The translations under genes were made by a program, and so were the position numbers. From positions 3,720,001 through 3,784,000 of the forward strand of contig NZ_CP023699.1 in NCBI RefSeq assembly GCF_008704495.1: 64,000 bases of DNA. The letters are read 5' to 3'. Within the stretch, counting starts at the first letter, position 1. Each line of letters starts with the position of its first letter. Below, one piece after another: positions 43,956 to 54,975 of this stretch. The stretch comes from Streptomyces kanamyceticus (GTDB taxonomy: Bacteria > Actinomycetota > Actinomycetes > Streptomycetales > Streptomycetaceae). The notes beneath the pieces were generated by a model, which was not told the origin of the DNA, searched no databases, and saw only the letters and a program-made list of their open reading frames with translations.

Positions 43956-44645
43956 TCAGTGCCCGAGATGTTTGCGCACGTACTTGTGCAGATCCTGGAC
44001 GAGCCGACCGCGCTTGGGCCGCGCCTCGATGCTGCCGAAGAGCGCGAAGCCGTCCACGAAGACGACCGGGGCGTCCTGCTCGGCGGAGTCGAGGGTGTCC
44101 ACCTCGAAGCTGCCGAGGATGCCGGTGCCGCTGCCGCGCAGCGACACGTTCTCCGGGACGCGGACGTCGACCGAGCCGAAGATCGAGACCGCCTTGATGA
44201 CCACCTGGCGCTGCTCGAAGATCGCCTCGCTCAGGTCGATCTCGACGCTGCCGAAGATCGCGTACGCGTGCGTGCGGCGGGCCACGCGCCAGCGGCCCTT
44301 GCGGACGCTGCCGCTGAGCACCGCGACCAGGTTCTCGTCGGCGACCGGCGGGACGGCGCCGGGGGACGGCCTGGCGGGAGCGGGGTCGGGGGCGTGGGTC
44401 CCGGCGGGCGCGGCGCCGTCCACCGCGGGCAAGTCCCTGACCAGGGGCTCCAGCTCGGCCATGGTCTTGGCGCTGTAGACCCCCTCGATCCGGTCCGCGT
44501 GCTCCTCGGTGGTGAGGCGGCCCTCGGCCAGCGCCTCGCGGAGTATGTCCGCCGTGCGGTCCCGGTCGGCGTCGGACGCGCGGAGCGAGCCCGGGGCGTC
44601 GGCCGTGGCGGGAGCGGGCTGCGGGGGTCGCTTTTCGAGGTCCAC
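43956..44645 (-). CDS. DUF1707 / LiaF-like C-terminal domain protein
   Basis: A 229-residue soluble protein. The N-terminal DUF1707 (SHOCT-like) module is LRASDADRDRTADILREALAEGRLTTEEHADRIEGVYSAKT. The C-terminal repeats of a right-handed beta structure (YAIFGSVEIDLSEA, VSIFGSVDVRVPENV, GILGSFEVDTLD, ALFGSIEARP) are the LiaF/cell-wall-active antibiotic response domain. It has no membrane helix, so it is probably cytosolic or membrane-associated. GTG 44643-44645. Confidence 0.85.
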   Translation of the reverse strand: MDLEKRPPQPAPATADAPGSLRASDADRDRTADILREALAEGRLTTEEHADRIEGVYSAKTMAELEPLVRDLPAVDGAAPAGTHAPDPAPARPSPGAVPPVADENLVAVLSGSVRKGRWRVARRTHAYAIFGSVEIDLSEAIFEQRQVVIKAVSIFGSVDVRVPENVSLRGSGTGILGSFEVDTLDSAEQDAPVVFVDGFALFGSIEARPKRGRLVQDLHKYVRKHLGH

Positions 44646-44884
44646 ACCAGCAGCGTACCCAAACGCGATAGATCGCGACTACCCCCTGTGGACAACCCGG
44701 GGGGCGATCGAGGGAACGGCCACGGAACCGGCCACGGGGGGCAACCACGAATCCGGCCACGGGACCGGACGGCGGATGTACTGAGCCTTACCTCACAAAC
44801 CCGGCCCGCCCCGCGCGCTCTACGCTGGTGGGCGCGTCGCCAATGGAGGCCGCGCCGCTGTCTGCCGAGTGAGGAATGGCCGTA
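44646..44884. other. Divergent intergenic region with short CCGGCCACGG-type repeats
   Basis: This 239-bp gap carries the promoters of the DUF1707 gene and the class I fumarase. Between about 44720 and 44770 the motif (A/C)CGGCCACGG recurs three to four times (for example AACGGCCACGGAACCGGCCACGG shortened to its unit). No palindromic operator is obvious. Confidence 0.4.
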
Positions 44885-46552
<1,668 letters not shown>

Positions 46553-46574
46553 CGACGAACCAGACGTAGCACTA

Positions 46575-46612
46575 CGAAGGGGCCCTCTCCGCGTACGGAG
46601 AGGGCCCCTTCG
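46575..46612. terminator. 17-bp bidirectional terminator
   Basis: CGAAGGGGCCCTCTCCG (46575-46591) pairs perfectly with CGGAGAGGGCCCCTTCG (46596-46612) around CGTA. It separates two convergent genes. Confidence 0.9.
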
Positions 46613-46624
46613 GCATGCCCGGGG

Positions 46625-48163
46625 TCAGGCGAACCGCTGGTTCGCCGCCCCCGCGCACTTCTGCAGCCGCACCGGCTCCTTGGCCCCCGCGAGGGTCAGA
46701 CAGAGCCCGGTGTCGGCGGCGGGGCGCACCGTGCCCGCCGTACGGACGAACTTCTGGTTGTCACCGCCGTGGCAGTTCCAGAGGGTGACCGCGGTGCCCT
46801 CCTTGTACGAGCCGTCGGGCACGTCGAGGCAGCGGTCCTGGGTCAGGCCGGTGTGCAGCGACCGCTGGGTGTCGTCGTACCACCAGGTCTGGTTGCGGTT
46901 GCCGGTGCAGTCCCAGCCCTGGACCTTGGTGCCGTTGCGGCTCTTGGACGCGTCGACGTCCAGGCAGCTCTGGGTGGCCTCGTTCTTGAGGGGCTTGTAG
47001 GCGTCGTCCCAGGCGCCCTTGTAGAGCTTCGGGCTGCCCGTGCTCGCCGGGTCGGCGCAGCTGCCCTCGCCGTAGCCCGAGTTGTAGATCTGGGTCAGGC
47101 AGGACGCGAAGGCCGCGTGGCCGCGGGCGTTCGGGTGGAAGGACTGGCGCACCGAATTGGAGTCCGGCGGGAAGGGGTTGGACACGTCGATGTAGAGGCC
47201 GCGCGCCCAGGTGTCCTCCATGCAGACCTCGTGGCCCTGGAAGAGGCGGGAGTTGTCGAGGTAGGTCGCACCCGCGTTCCTGGCGGCCTTGCGCATGCCG
47301 GTCCCGAAGGTCGGCACCGCGTAGTTGCGGCCCCACTCGGTGTCGGAGTCGTAGCCGAGGCCGCCGCAGACCAGCTTGCCGGGGAACTGGGGGTTGTCGC
47401 GGAAGTCCGGGCCGATCGGGCTCGGGTACCCCATGGCGACGAGCTTGTAGTCCGCCGCCTGGTAGCCCGCGTCCTTCATGACGGTCTTGAGGTCGCGGAT
47501 GGACTGCTCGACCTTGGGCACGAGCCCGTCGACGCGCGCCTGCCAGCCGTCGTTGTACTTGCCCGCGCACGCGCCCTGGCTGAGCAGGAAGCGGGTGACG
47601 CAGTCCGTCATCACCCCGGAGAAGTCGAGGTCGTCGTTGGCGCCGATGACGAGCAGAATCGTCTTGATCTTGGTGTTTCGGGCCTTGATCGCGAGGTTGT
47701 CGCTCTGCACCAGCTCATCGGCGTACTGCTTCTGACCGCCGATCTTGATGTTGACGGTCTGCGCCCCCGAGCACGCGACGTTGTACGTCACGTCGGCCGG
47801 GATGCCGGTGCGGTGGATCGCGGCGTCCGGCGAGCGGTGGCACCAGTTGTCCGGGCCGTTCGTGCCGGGTTCGTACGTGCCGACGCCCTCGCCGGAGATC
47901 TCGCTGTCGCCGAGCGAGATCAGACCGGTCTTGCGGTCGGCCATGGGGCGCTCGCCCGGGCTGCCGTAGAGCTTGGTGGCCTCGTCCGCCCGGATCTTCT
48001 CCAGGTCGGGCGGGAGCGGCGTCGACGCGGGTGCCTTCGCCCTGTCCCCGTCCGCCGCCTGGGCGGGTACCGCCGCTGCCGTGCCGAGCACGGCCGTCAT
48101 CGCGACCGCTGCCGCGAACGAACATCGCAGCCGGCCCCGCCCGCTGCGCCTGATGCGCTTCAT
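46625..48163 (-). CDS. Secreted SGNH/GDSL hydrolase with C-terminal ricin-B lectin domain
   Basis: A 512-residue exported esterase/lipase. The signal peptide ([20 protein letters not shown], then [12 protein letters not shown]) precedes the SGNH domain: block [15 protein letters not shown], block [13 protein letters not shown], and block [15 protein letters not shown] with the catalytic His. From about residue 385 a ricin-type beta-trefoil follows, with [42 protein letters not shown] and LCLTLAGA repeats bearing QxW-like motifs that bind sugars. ATG 48161-48163 follows GGGGAGG. It probably acts on extracellular esters on a polysaccharide matrix; the substrate is unknown. Confidence 0.9.
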   Translation of the reverse strand: MKRIRRSGRGRLRCSFAAAVAMTAVLGTAAAVPAQAADGDRAKAPASTPLPPDLEKIRADEATKLYGSPGERPMADRKTGLISLGDSEISGEGVGTYEPGTNGPDNWCHRSPDAAIHRTGIPADVTYNVACSGAQTVNIKIGGQKQYADELVQSDNLAIKARNTKIKTILLVIGANDDLDFSGVMTDCVTRFLLSQGACAGKYNDGWQARVDGLVPKVEQSIRDLKTVMKDAGYQAADYKLVAMGYPSPIGPDFRDNPQFPGKLVCGGLGYDSDTEWGRNYAVPTFGTGMRKAARNAGATYLDNSRLFQGHEVCMEDTWARGLYIDVSNPFPPDSNSVRQSFHPNARGHAAFASCLTQIYNSGYGEGSCADPASTGSPKLYKGAWDDAYKPLKNEATQSCLDVDASKSRNGTKVQGWDCTGNRNQTWWYDDTQRSLHTGLTQDRCLDVPDGSYKEGTAVTLWNCHGGDNQKFVRTAGTVRPAADTGLCLTLAGAKEPVRLQKCAGAANQRFA

Positions 48164-48285
48164 TGCGCCTCCCCGGTGTGGTGTTACCCAGGGTTTTACT
48201 GGCCGGTAGCAGGGCTTGGGAATACCTGGAACAAGACAAGTGCTCAACTTTTTACGGGGTTTGGACGAGAGGTAGGTTCGAGAGC

Positions 48286-49698
48286 ATGACCAGCGACGCC
48301 AGCGACGACCGCACCGGCGAGTACCGGACCGAGCACGACTCCATGGGTGAGGTGCGGGTTCCCGCGCACGCCAAGTGGCGTGCGCAGACCCAGCGCGCGG
48401 TGGAGAACTTCCCCATCTCGGGGCAGACCCTGGAGCGCGCCCACATCGCCGCGCTCGCGCAGATCAAGGCCGCCGCCGCCAAGGTCAACGCCGGGCTCGG
48501 AGTGCTCGACAAGGACGTCGCCGACGCCATCGCCGACGCGGCCGCCGAGGTCGCGGACGGGCGCTGGGACGACCACTTCCCCGTCGACGTCTTCCAGACC
48601 GGCTCCGGCACCTCGTCCAACATGAACACCAACGAGGTCATCGCCACGCTCGCCACCGAGCGACTCGGCCGCGACGTGCACCCCAACGACCACGTCAACG
48701 CCTCGCAGTCCTCGAACGACGTCTTCCCCTCCTCGATCCACATCGCGGCGACCGGCGCGGTGACCGGGGACCTGGTCCCGGCCCTCGAACACCTCGCCGC
48801 CGCCCTGGAGCGCAAGGCCGGGGAATTCGCGGACGTCGTGAAGTCCGGGCGCACGCACCTCATGGACGCCACGCCCGTCACCCTCGGCCAGGAGTTCGGC
48901 GGCTACGCGGCGCAGGTGCGGTACGGCGTCGAGCGGCTGCGCGCCTCGCTGCCGCGCCTGGCCGAACTGCCGCTCGGCGGCACGGCCGTGGGCACCGGCA
49001 TCAACACCCCGCCCGGCTTCTCCGCCGCCGTCATCGCCGAGGTCGCACGCGCGACCGGGCTGCCGCTGACCGAGGCGCGGGACCACTTCGAGGCGCAGGG
49101 CGCCCGGGACGGCATCGTCGAGACGAGCGGCCAGCTGCGGACGATCGGCGTCGGCCTGACGAAGATCGCGAACGACCTGCGCTGGATGGCGTCGGGCCCG
49201 CGCACCGGCCTCGCCGAGATCAGCCTCCCGGACCTGCAGCCCGGCTCCTCGATCATGCCCGGCAAGGTGAACCCGGTGCTCCCGGAGGCCGCGCTGATGG
49301 TCGCCGCGCAGGTCACGGGGAACGACGCGACGGTCGCCGCGGCGGGCGCCGCGGGCAACTTCGAGCTGAACGTCATGCTGCCGGTCATCGCCAAGAACGT
49401 CCTGGAGTCGATCCGACTGCTCGCCAACGTGTCGCGCCTGCTCGCCGACCGCACCGTCGACGGGATCACCGCGAACCGGGAGCGGGCGCGGGAGTACGCC
49501 GAGTCGTCGCCGTCCGTCGTGACGCCGCTGAACAAGTACATCGGGTACGAGGAGGCGGCGAAGGTGGCCAAGAAGTCCCTCGCGGAGCGGAAGACGATCC
49601 GTGAGGTCGTGCTCGAGGCGGGGTACGTCGAGCGGGGCGTGCTCTCCCTTGAACAACTGGACGAGGCGCTGGACGTGTTGCGCATGACGCACCCCTGA
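48286..49698 (+). CDS. fumC: Fumarate hydratase, class II
   Basis: A 470-residue fumarase/aspartase superfamily enzyme without an iron-sulfur cluster. Signature regions are [35 protein letters not shown] and [17 protein letters not shown]. The N-terminal [25 protein letters not shown] is FumC-like rather than AspA-like. ATG 48286 is chosen because the upstream extension is unlike the family. With the iron-sulfur fumarase nearby, the cell has a heat- or oxidant-stable alternative. Confidence 0.93.
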   Translation: MTSDASDDRTGEYRTEHDSMGEVRVPAHAKWRAQTQRAVENFPISGQTLERAHIAALAQIKAAAAKVNAGLGVLDKDVADAIADAAAEVADGRWDDHFPVDVFQTGSGTSSNMNTNEVIATLATERLGRDVHPNDHVNASQSSNDVFPSSIHIAATGAVTGDLVPALEHLAAALERKAGEFADVVKSGRTHLMDATPVTLGQEFGGYAAQVRYGVERLRASLPRLAELPLGGTAVGTGINTPPGFSAAVIAEVARATGLPLTEARDHFEAQGARDGIVETSGQLRTIGVGLTKIANDLRWMASGPRTGLAEISLPDLQPGSSIMPGKVNPVLPEAALMVAAQVTGNDATVAAAGAAGNFELNVMLPVIAKNVLESIRLLANVSRLLADRTVDGITANRERAREYAESSPSVVTPLNKYIGYEEAAKVAKKSLAERKTIREVVLEAGYVERGVLSLEQLDEALDVLRMTHP

Positions 49699-49753
49699 GT
49701 GGTGGGGCGGCGATCGCCCACGGCGGCGCGCGCCCCACGTCTAGTATCTGTTC

Positions 49754-50437
49754 ATGACAGACCTCGACGGGAATACGACGGTGGACGGGGCGGCCAGGTG
49801 GGCGCCCGGGGAGCACATTCTGTGGCGGTACCGGGAGAACGCCGGGCGCCGGTTCCACATCTGTCGCCCCGTCACCGTCGTACGAGACAGCGAGGATCTG
49901 CTCGCCGTGTGGATGGCGCCGGGCACCGAACTGGTGAAGCCGGTGATCGCCGACGGGACCCCGGTACACCGCGAGCCGCTCGCCACCCGCTACACCAAGC
50001 CGCGCGCCGTCCGCAGGGACCACTGGTCGGGCACCGGCGTCCTGAAGCTGGCGCGCCCCGCCGAGCCGTGGTCGGTCTGGCTGTTCTGGGAACCTGACTG
50101 GACGTTCAAGAACTGGTACGTGAACCTTGAGGAGCCACGCACTCGTTGGGATGGAGGGGTGGATTCCGAGGATCACTTTCTGGACATCTCCGTGCGCCCC
50201 GACCACAGCTGGCGCTGGCACGACGAGGACGAGTTCGCGCAGGCCCTGCGGGTGGGCCTGATGGGCGCGGAAAAGGCCGCTGACGTCCGGGCGGCGGGCC
50301 GGGCCGCCCTTGACGCGATCGATGCGTGGGGGGCACCTTTTTCGGACGGCTGGCAGCACTGGCGTCCCGATCCGTCCTGGGTCGTACCGTCCCTGCCGGA
50401 TGACTGGGACCGTACGCCCGCGCATGTGTCCTCATGA
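49754..50437 (+). CDS. DUF402 (FomD-like) protein
   Basis: A 227-residue protein with the DUF402 barrel: VWLFWEPDWTFKNWYVNLEEP, then TRWDGGVDSEDHFLDISVRPD with acidic metal ligands, and WRWHDEDEFAQALRVGLM. Family members are phosphatase or nucleotide hydrolases (FomD type). The promoter may include TAGTAT, about 12 bp before the ATG at 49754. Not in an obvious pathway with its neighbours. Confidence 0.85.
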   Translation: MTDLDGNTTVDGAARWAPGEHILWRYRENAGRRFHICRPVTVVRDSEDLLAVWMAPGTELVKPVIADGTPVHREPLATRYTKPRAVRRDHWSGTGVLKLARPAEPWSVWLFWEPDWTFKNWYVNLEEPRTRWDGGVDSEDHFLDISVRPDHSWRWHDEDEFAQALRVGLMGAEKAADVRAAGRAALDAIDAWGAPFSDGWQHWRPDPSWVVPSLPDDWDRTPAHVSS

Positions 50438-50553
50438 GACCCTTGATGCGCCCCCGTGGTTCAAACGTAGGATCGTCCTCCGCAAGGGCGCACAGCAGTA
50501 ACTCGGTGGGTCTGCACGGTGCCTGACAGGAAGTCATCGAGGGGCGGCAGAAC

Positions 50554-51195
50554 GTGAGCGAGGACCGCAGGGGTCAGGCCGAGGCCTTTGACGCCATCGG
50601 GCAGCACTACGACGACGCCTTCCCGCACAAGGAGGGCCAGTTGGCCGCGGGGCGCCTGCTGCTCGACGCGCTCGCGCCCGGCTCCCGGATTCTCGACGTG
50701 GGCTGCGGAACGGGTCTGCCCACCGCCCGGCAGCTGGCCGGATCGGGTCACACGGTGCTCGGTACGGACATCTCTTCGGGCATGCTCGAACTGGCGGGAA
50801 AGAACGTCCCGGCAGCGGAGTTCCGGCTACTGGACATCGCGGACCTCAGCGCCGAAGGGCCCGAAGGGGTCGGCACGTTCGATGCCGTCGCGTGCTTCTT
50901 CGCCCTGCTGATGCTGCCGCGCACGGAGATTCCCGGTGCGCTGCGGCGACTGCACTCGCTGCTGCGTCCCGGCGGCCTGATGGAGCTGTCCATGGTCGAG
51001 GCCGATCTGGACGACTCGGCAATTCCGTTCCTGGGGCACACGATCCGGGTATCGGGTTACCTGCGGGACGAACTGCGGCAGGTCGTGCGGGACGCGGGCT
51101 TCGAGATCACCGGCGAGGACACGTACTCGTACGCCCCCGCGAGCGCCGACGCACCACCGGAACACCAGGTCTTTCTGCACTGCCGACGCGGCTGA
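50554..51195 (+). CDS. Class I SAM-dependent methyltransferase
   Basis: A 213-residue Rossmann-fold methyltransferase. Motif I is ILDVGCGTGLPTARQL, then the acidic loop GTDISSGMLELA, FDAVACFFALLMLPRTEIPGAL for motif IV, and LRPGGLMELSMV for post-motif IV. The substrate is unknown. GTG 50554 follows GGGGCGG. Confidence 0.88.
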   Translation: MSEDRRGQAEAFDAIGQHYDDAFPHKEGQLAAGRLLLDALAPGSRILDVGCGTGLPTARQLAGSGHTVLGTDISSGMLELAGKNVPAAEFRLLDIADLSAEGPEGVGTFDAVACFFALLMLPRTEIPGALRRLHSLLRPGGLMELSMVEADLDDSAIPFLGHTIRVSGYLRDELRQVVRDAGFEITGEDTYSYAPASADAPPEHQVFLHCRRG

Positions 51196-51257
51196 GCAAC
51201 GTGCAACGCTGGACGGCGCGCACGGCGCGCAGCCCCGGACGGACGGATTCGAAACGC

Positions 51258-53360
51258 GTGACGGAGCACCTCACCCCCCACGAGGGTCGCAAGGCACCAA
51301 GTGGTCGCAAGGCACCAGGTGCCGGCGCGACCGCCCCCGCGGACCCGCGCGGGGCGCTGCTGCGTTCCCCCGAGACGCCTCAGGGCGGGGGCGCCGCCCT
51401 ACCGGCACAGGCACGCACGGGCGACGCACCCTCGGGAGCCCCGATGACGTCAGGTGACGAGCACTCTCAGCCCTCCGCGTACTCCGCCGCCGAGCCCGAC
51501 CCGCACCGGCCGCGCCCCGAGCCCGAGGGCGGCCCCGCGCTGCCGGGTCCTGAGCCGCAGGGCCCGCCGGACGGCGAGGAGCGGCGCACCGGACAGCCGA
51601 GGCCGCCGGGCACCGGGCCCACGGCGATGCGGCGCGACGGCGACCGGCTGCGCTACGTCGGCGCGGCCACCCGGCGCATCGCGCGCGGCATCGACCTCGA
51701 CGAGATCGTGATGGGCCTGTGCCGGGCGACGGTGCCGACGTTCTCCGACGCGATCCTGGTCTACCTGCGCGACCCGCTCCCGGTCGGCGACGAGCGCCCC
51801 ACCGGACCGCTCGTGCTCCGCCTGCGCCGCACCGACCGCCTCCGCTCCATCGACGGCAGCTCCGAGGAACCGGACACCGAGAGCGGCGGCACGGGCACGC
51901 TGCCCGCGCTCCAGGTCGTGCAGCCCGACATCACCGACGTCATGTCCACCGCCGAGCTGTGCGAGGTGCGTCCCGGCGGCGCGCTCGCCGAGGTCCTTCG
52001 GGGCGTACGCCCGGTCTTCGCTGACTCGGCGGCGGCCCGCGCGGCGCTGCCCGAGCTGCTCGGCGAGGGGCGCACGCTGCCGTCCGGGCAGCGGGCGATC
52101 CTGGCCCCGCTGCGGGGCAGGCGCCGGGTGATCGGCGCCGCGGTGTTCCTGCGCCGCCCTGACCGGCCCGCGTTCGAGGCGGACGACCTGCTGGTCGCCG
52201 CCCAGCTGGCCACGCACAGCGCGCTCGGCATCGACAAGGCCGTCCTGTACGGCCGCGAGGCGTACATCGCCGACGAGCTGCAGCGCACGATGCTGCCCGA
52301 GACCCTGCCGCGCCCCACCGGCGTGCGGCTCGCCTCGCGCTACCTCCCGGCGGCCGAGACGGCCCGGGTCGGCGGCGACTGGTACGACGCGATCCCGCTG
52401 CCCGGCAGCCGGGTCGCCCTGGTCGTGGGCGACGTCATGGGGCACTCCATGACGTCGGCGGCGATCATGGGCCAGCTGCGGACGACCGCGCAGACCCTCG
52501 CCGGTCTCGACCTGCCGCCCCAGGAGGTCCTGCACCACCTGGACGAGCAGGCCCAGCGGCTCGGCTCGGACCGCATGGCGACCTGCCTGTACGCGGTCTA
52601 CGACCCGGTATCGCACCGCATCACCATCGCCAACGCGGGGCACCCGCCGCCCGTCCTGCTGCACCTGGGCGGCCGCGCCGAGGTCCTTCGGGTGCCGCCG
52701 GGCGCCCCGATCGGCGTGGGCGGCGTGGACTTCGAGGCGGTGGAGCTCGACGCCCCCGCGGGCGCGACGCTGCTCCTGTACACGGACGGGCTCGTCGAGT
52801 CCCGGCTCCGCGACGTGTGGACCGGCATAGAGCAGCTGCGTGAACGCCTCGCCGCCACCGCGCAGTTGACGGGACCCGACCACCCGCCGCCCCTGGAGGC
52901 CCTCTGCGACGAGGTGCTCGACATGCTCGGCCCCGGCGACCGGGACGACGACATCGCGCTGCTCGCCGCCCGCTTCGACGGGATCGCGCCCAGCGACGTC
53001 GCGTACTGGTTCCTGGAGCCCGAGGACGCGACGCCGTCCCGGGCCCGCCGCCTCGCCCGCAGCGCGCTGGTGCGCTGGGGCCTTGAGGACATGACGGACT
53101 CGGTGGAGCTCCTTGTCAGCGAGGTCGTCACCAACGCCGTGCGGTACGCCTCGCGCCCTGTCACGCTGCGGCTCCTCCGTACCGACGTGCTGCGCTGCGA
53201 GGTCGGCGACGACGTGCCGCAGCTGCCCAGGCTGCGGCAGGCGCGGGCGACAGACGAGGGCGGGCGCGGCCTGTACCTGGTCAACAAGATGGCGCGGCGG
53301 TGGGGCGCCACGCGCCTGAGCACCGGAAAGGTGGTCTGGTTCGAACTGAACCGGAATTAG
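51258..53360 (+). CDS. GAF-SpoIIE (PP2C) phosphatase with C-terminal HATPase domain
   Basis: Up to 700 residues. A long Pro/Gly-rich N-terminal region precedes GAF (about 200-340), SpoIIE phosphatase (about 360-560) and HATPase (about 580-700). Motifs: [40 protein letters not shown], then [16 protein letters not shown] and [14 protein letters not shown]. It resembles the phosphatase at 532-3255 but lacks its PAS domains. The start is uncertain: GTG 51258 ([10 protein letters not shown]) gives the longest plausible protein, while ATG 51444 has a better RBS (GGGAG). Role: partner switching of sigma-factor control. Confidence 0.85.
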   Translation: MTEHLTPHEGRKAPSGRKAPGAGATAPADPRGALLRSPETPQGGGAALPAQARTGDAPSGAPMTSGDEHSQPSAYSAAEPDPHRPRPEPEGGPALPGPEPQGPPDGEERRTGQPRPPGTGPTAMRRDGDRLRYVGAATRRIARGIDLDEIVMGLCRATVPTFSDAILVYLRDPLPVGDERPTGPLVLRLRRTDRLRSIDGSSEEPDTESGGTGTLPALQVVQPDITDVMSTAELCEVRPGGALAEVLRGVRPVFADSAAARAALPELLGEGRTLPSGQRAILAPLRGRRRVIGAAVFLRRPDRPAFEADDLLVAAQLATHSALGIDKAVLYGREAYIADELQRTMLPETLPRPTGVRLASRYLPAAETARVGGDWYDAIPLPGSRVALVVGDVMGHSMTSAAIMGQLRTTAQTLAGLDLPPQEVLHHLDEQAQRLGSDRMATCLYAVYDPVSHRITIANAGHPPPVLLHLGGRAEVLRVPPGAPIGVGGVDFEAVELDAPAGATLLLYTDGLVESRLRDVWTGIEQLRERLAATAQLTGPDHPPPLEALCDEVLDMLGPGDRDDDIALLAARFDGIAPSDVAYWFLEPEDATPSRARRLARSALVRWGLEDMTDSVELLVSEVVTNAVRYASRPVTLRLLRTDVLRCEVGDDVPQLPRLRQARATDEGGRGLYLVNKMARRWGATRLSTGKVVWFELNRN

Positions 53361-53442
53361 ACCCCGTCCAAATGTTGCCGACACCCAGTCGGCGGAGTTC
53401 ACTGGCCTGTGTGCCCGAACCCCGCCCCTTGGGAGGAAGCGC

Positions 53443-54885
53443 ATGACCTACACGACGAACAACGCCGGGATCCCGGTCGAGAGCGACGAGCATTCGCTCA
53501 CCGTCGGCTCGACCGGGCCCATCCTGCTCCAGGACCACTACCTCATCGAGAAGATGGCCCAGTTCAATCGGGAGCGGGTTCCCGAGCGGGTGGTGCACGC
53601 CAAGGGTTCCGGAGCGTACGGAACCTTCGAGGTCACCAACGACGTCAGCGAGTTCACCAAGGCCGACCTCTTCCAGCCGGGCAGGCGCACAGAGATGCTG
53701 GCGCGCTTCTCGACCGTCGCGGGCGAACAGGGCTCCCCCGACACCTGGCGCGACCCCCGCGGCTTCGCGCTGAAGTTCTATACCGAGCACGGCAATTACG
53801 ACATGGTCGGCAACAACACACCGGTCTTCTTCGTCCGTGACCCGATCAAGTTCCAGGACTTCATCCGCTCGCAGAAGCGCACGTTCGGCAGCGCGCTGCG
53901 CGACCACGACATGCAGTGGGACTTCTGGACCCTCTCGCCCGAGTCGGCGCACATGGTGACGTGGCTGATGGGCGACCGCGGCATCCCCAGGACGTACCGC
54001 CACATGAACGGGTACAGCTCGCACACCTACATGTGGATCAACGGCGGCGGCGCGAAGTTCTGGGTGAAGTACCACTTCAAGACGGACCAGGGCATCGAGT
54101 TCCTCGCCCAGGACGAGGCCGACACGCTCGCGGGCACCGACGGCGACGCGCACCGCCGCGATCTGTACGAGTCGATCGCGCGTGGCGAGCACCCGAGCTG
54201 GACGCTGAAGGTCCAGATCATGCCGTTCGAGGACGCGGCGGACTACCGCTTCAACCCGTTCGACCTGACGAAGGTGTGGCCGCACGGCGACTACCCGCTG
54301 ATCGACGTCGGCAGGATGACGCTGGACAAGAACCCCGAGGACTACTTCGTCCACATCGAGCAGGCGGCGTTCGAGCCCTCCAACATGGTGCCGGGCATCG
54401 GTCCTTCCCCGGACAAGATGCTGCTCGGGCGGCTCTTCTCCTACCCGGACACGCACCGCTACCGGATCGGCCCCAACTACGCGCAGCTGCCGCCCAACCA
54501 CGCGCGTTCGCCGATCAGTTCGTACGCCAAGGACGGCCCGATGCGCCACGAGCCCGCGAACGTGGCGCGTCCCTACGCCCCCAACTCCTACGGGGGCCCC
54601 GCGGCGGCCGCACAGCAGTCCGTCGACCCCGCGGGCTGGCAGGTGGTGGGCGAGATGGTCCGCGAGGCGTACGCACTACACGCCGAGGACGACGACTTCG
54701 GCCAGGCGGGCACGCAGGTCAGGCAGGTCCTCGACGACGCCCAGCGCGAGCGTCTGGTGGGCAACATCAGCGGCCATCTGCTCGACGGCGTCTCCGAGCC
54801 GGTGCTCGACCGCGCCCTGCAGTACTGGCGCAACGTCGACAAGGACCTCGGCGACCGGGTCGCGGCGAAGGTCGGCGACGGCTGA
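53443..54885 (+). CDS. katA: Monofunctional haem catalase (small-subunit type)
   Basis: A 480-residue catalase. The essential His52 lies in [12 protein letters not shown] and Asn125 in [14 protein letters not shown]. The haem-ligand Tyr lies in [37 protein letters not shown] is also typical. The start [20 protein letters not shown] matches Streptomyces KatA-type enzymes as I recall them. ATG 53443 follows GGGAGG. It degrades hydrogen peroxide; no divergent CatR/Fur gene is next to it. It ends at a strong hairpin. Confidence 0.95.
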   Translation: MTYTTNNAGIPVESDEHSLTVGSTGPILLQDHYLIEKMAQFNRERVPERVVHAKGSGAYGTFEVTNDVSEFTKADLFQPGRRTEMLARFSTVAGEQGSPDTWRDPRGFALKFYTEHGNYDMVGNNTPVFFVRDPIKFQDFIRSQKRTFGSALRDHDMQWDFWTLSPESAHMVTWLMGDRGIPRTYRHMNGYSSHTYMWINGGGAKFWVKYHFKTDQGIEFLAQDEADTLAGTDGDAHRRDLYESIARGEHPSWTLKVQIMPFEDAADYRFNPFDLTKVWPHGDYPLIDVGRMTLDKNPEDYFVHIEQAAFEPSNMVPGIGPSPDKMLLGRLFSYPDTHRYRIGPNYAQLPPNHARSPISSYAKDGPMRHEPANVARPYAPNSYGGPAAAAQQSVDPAGWQVVGEMVREAYALHAEDDDFGQAGTQVRQVLDDAQRERLVGNISGHLLDGVSEPVLDRALQYWRNVDKDLGDRVAAKVGDG

Positions 54886-54922
54886 CGGCCCCCGCAGGAC
54901 CACGCAGGAGCACGCAGAACGC

Positions 54923-54960
54923 GGAAGGCGCCCCGAACCATCCGGTTCGGGGCGCCTTCC
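54923..54960. terminator. 16-bp bidirectional terminator
   Basis: GGAAGGCGCCCCGAAC (54923-54938) pairs perfectly with GTTCGGGGCGCCTTCC (54945-54960). It lies between the convergent catalase and penicillin-binding-protein genes. Confidence 0.9.
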
Positions 54961-54975
54961 ATGCGTGCCGGGACG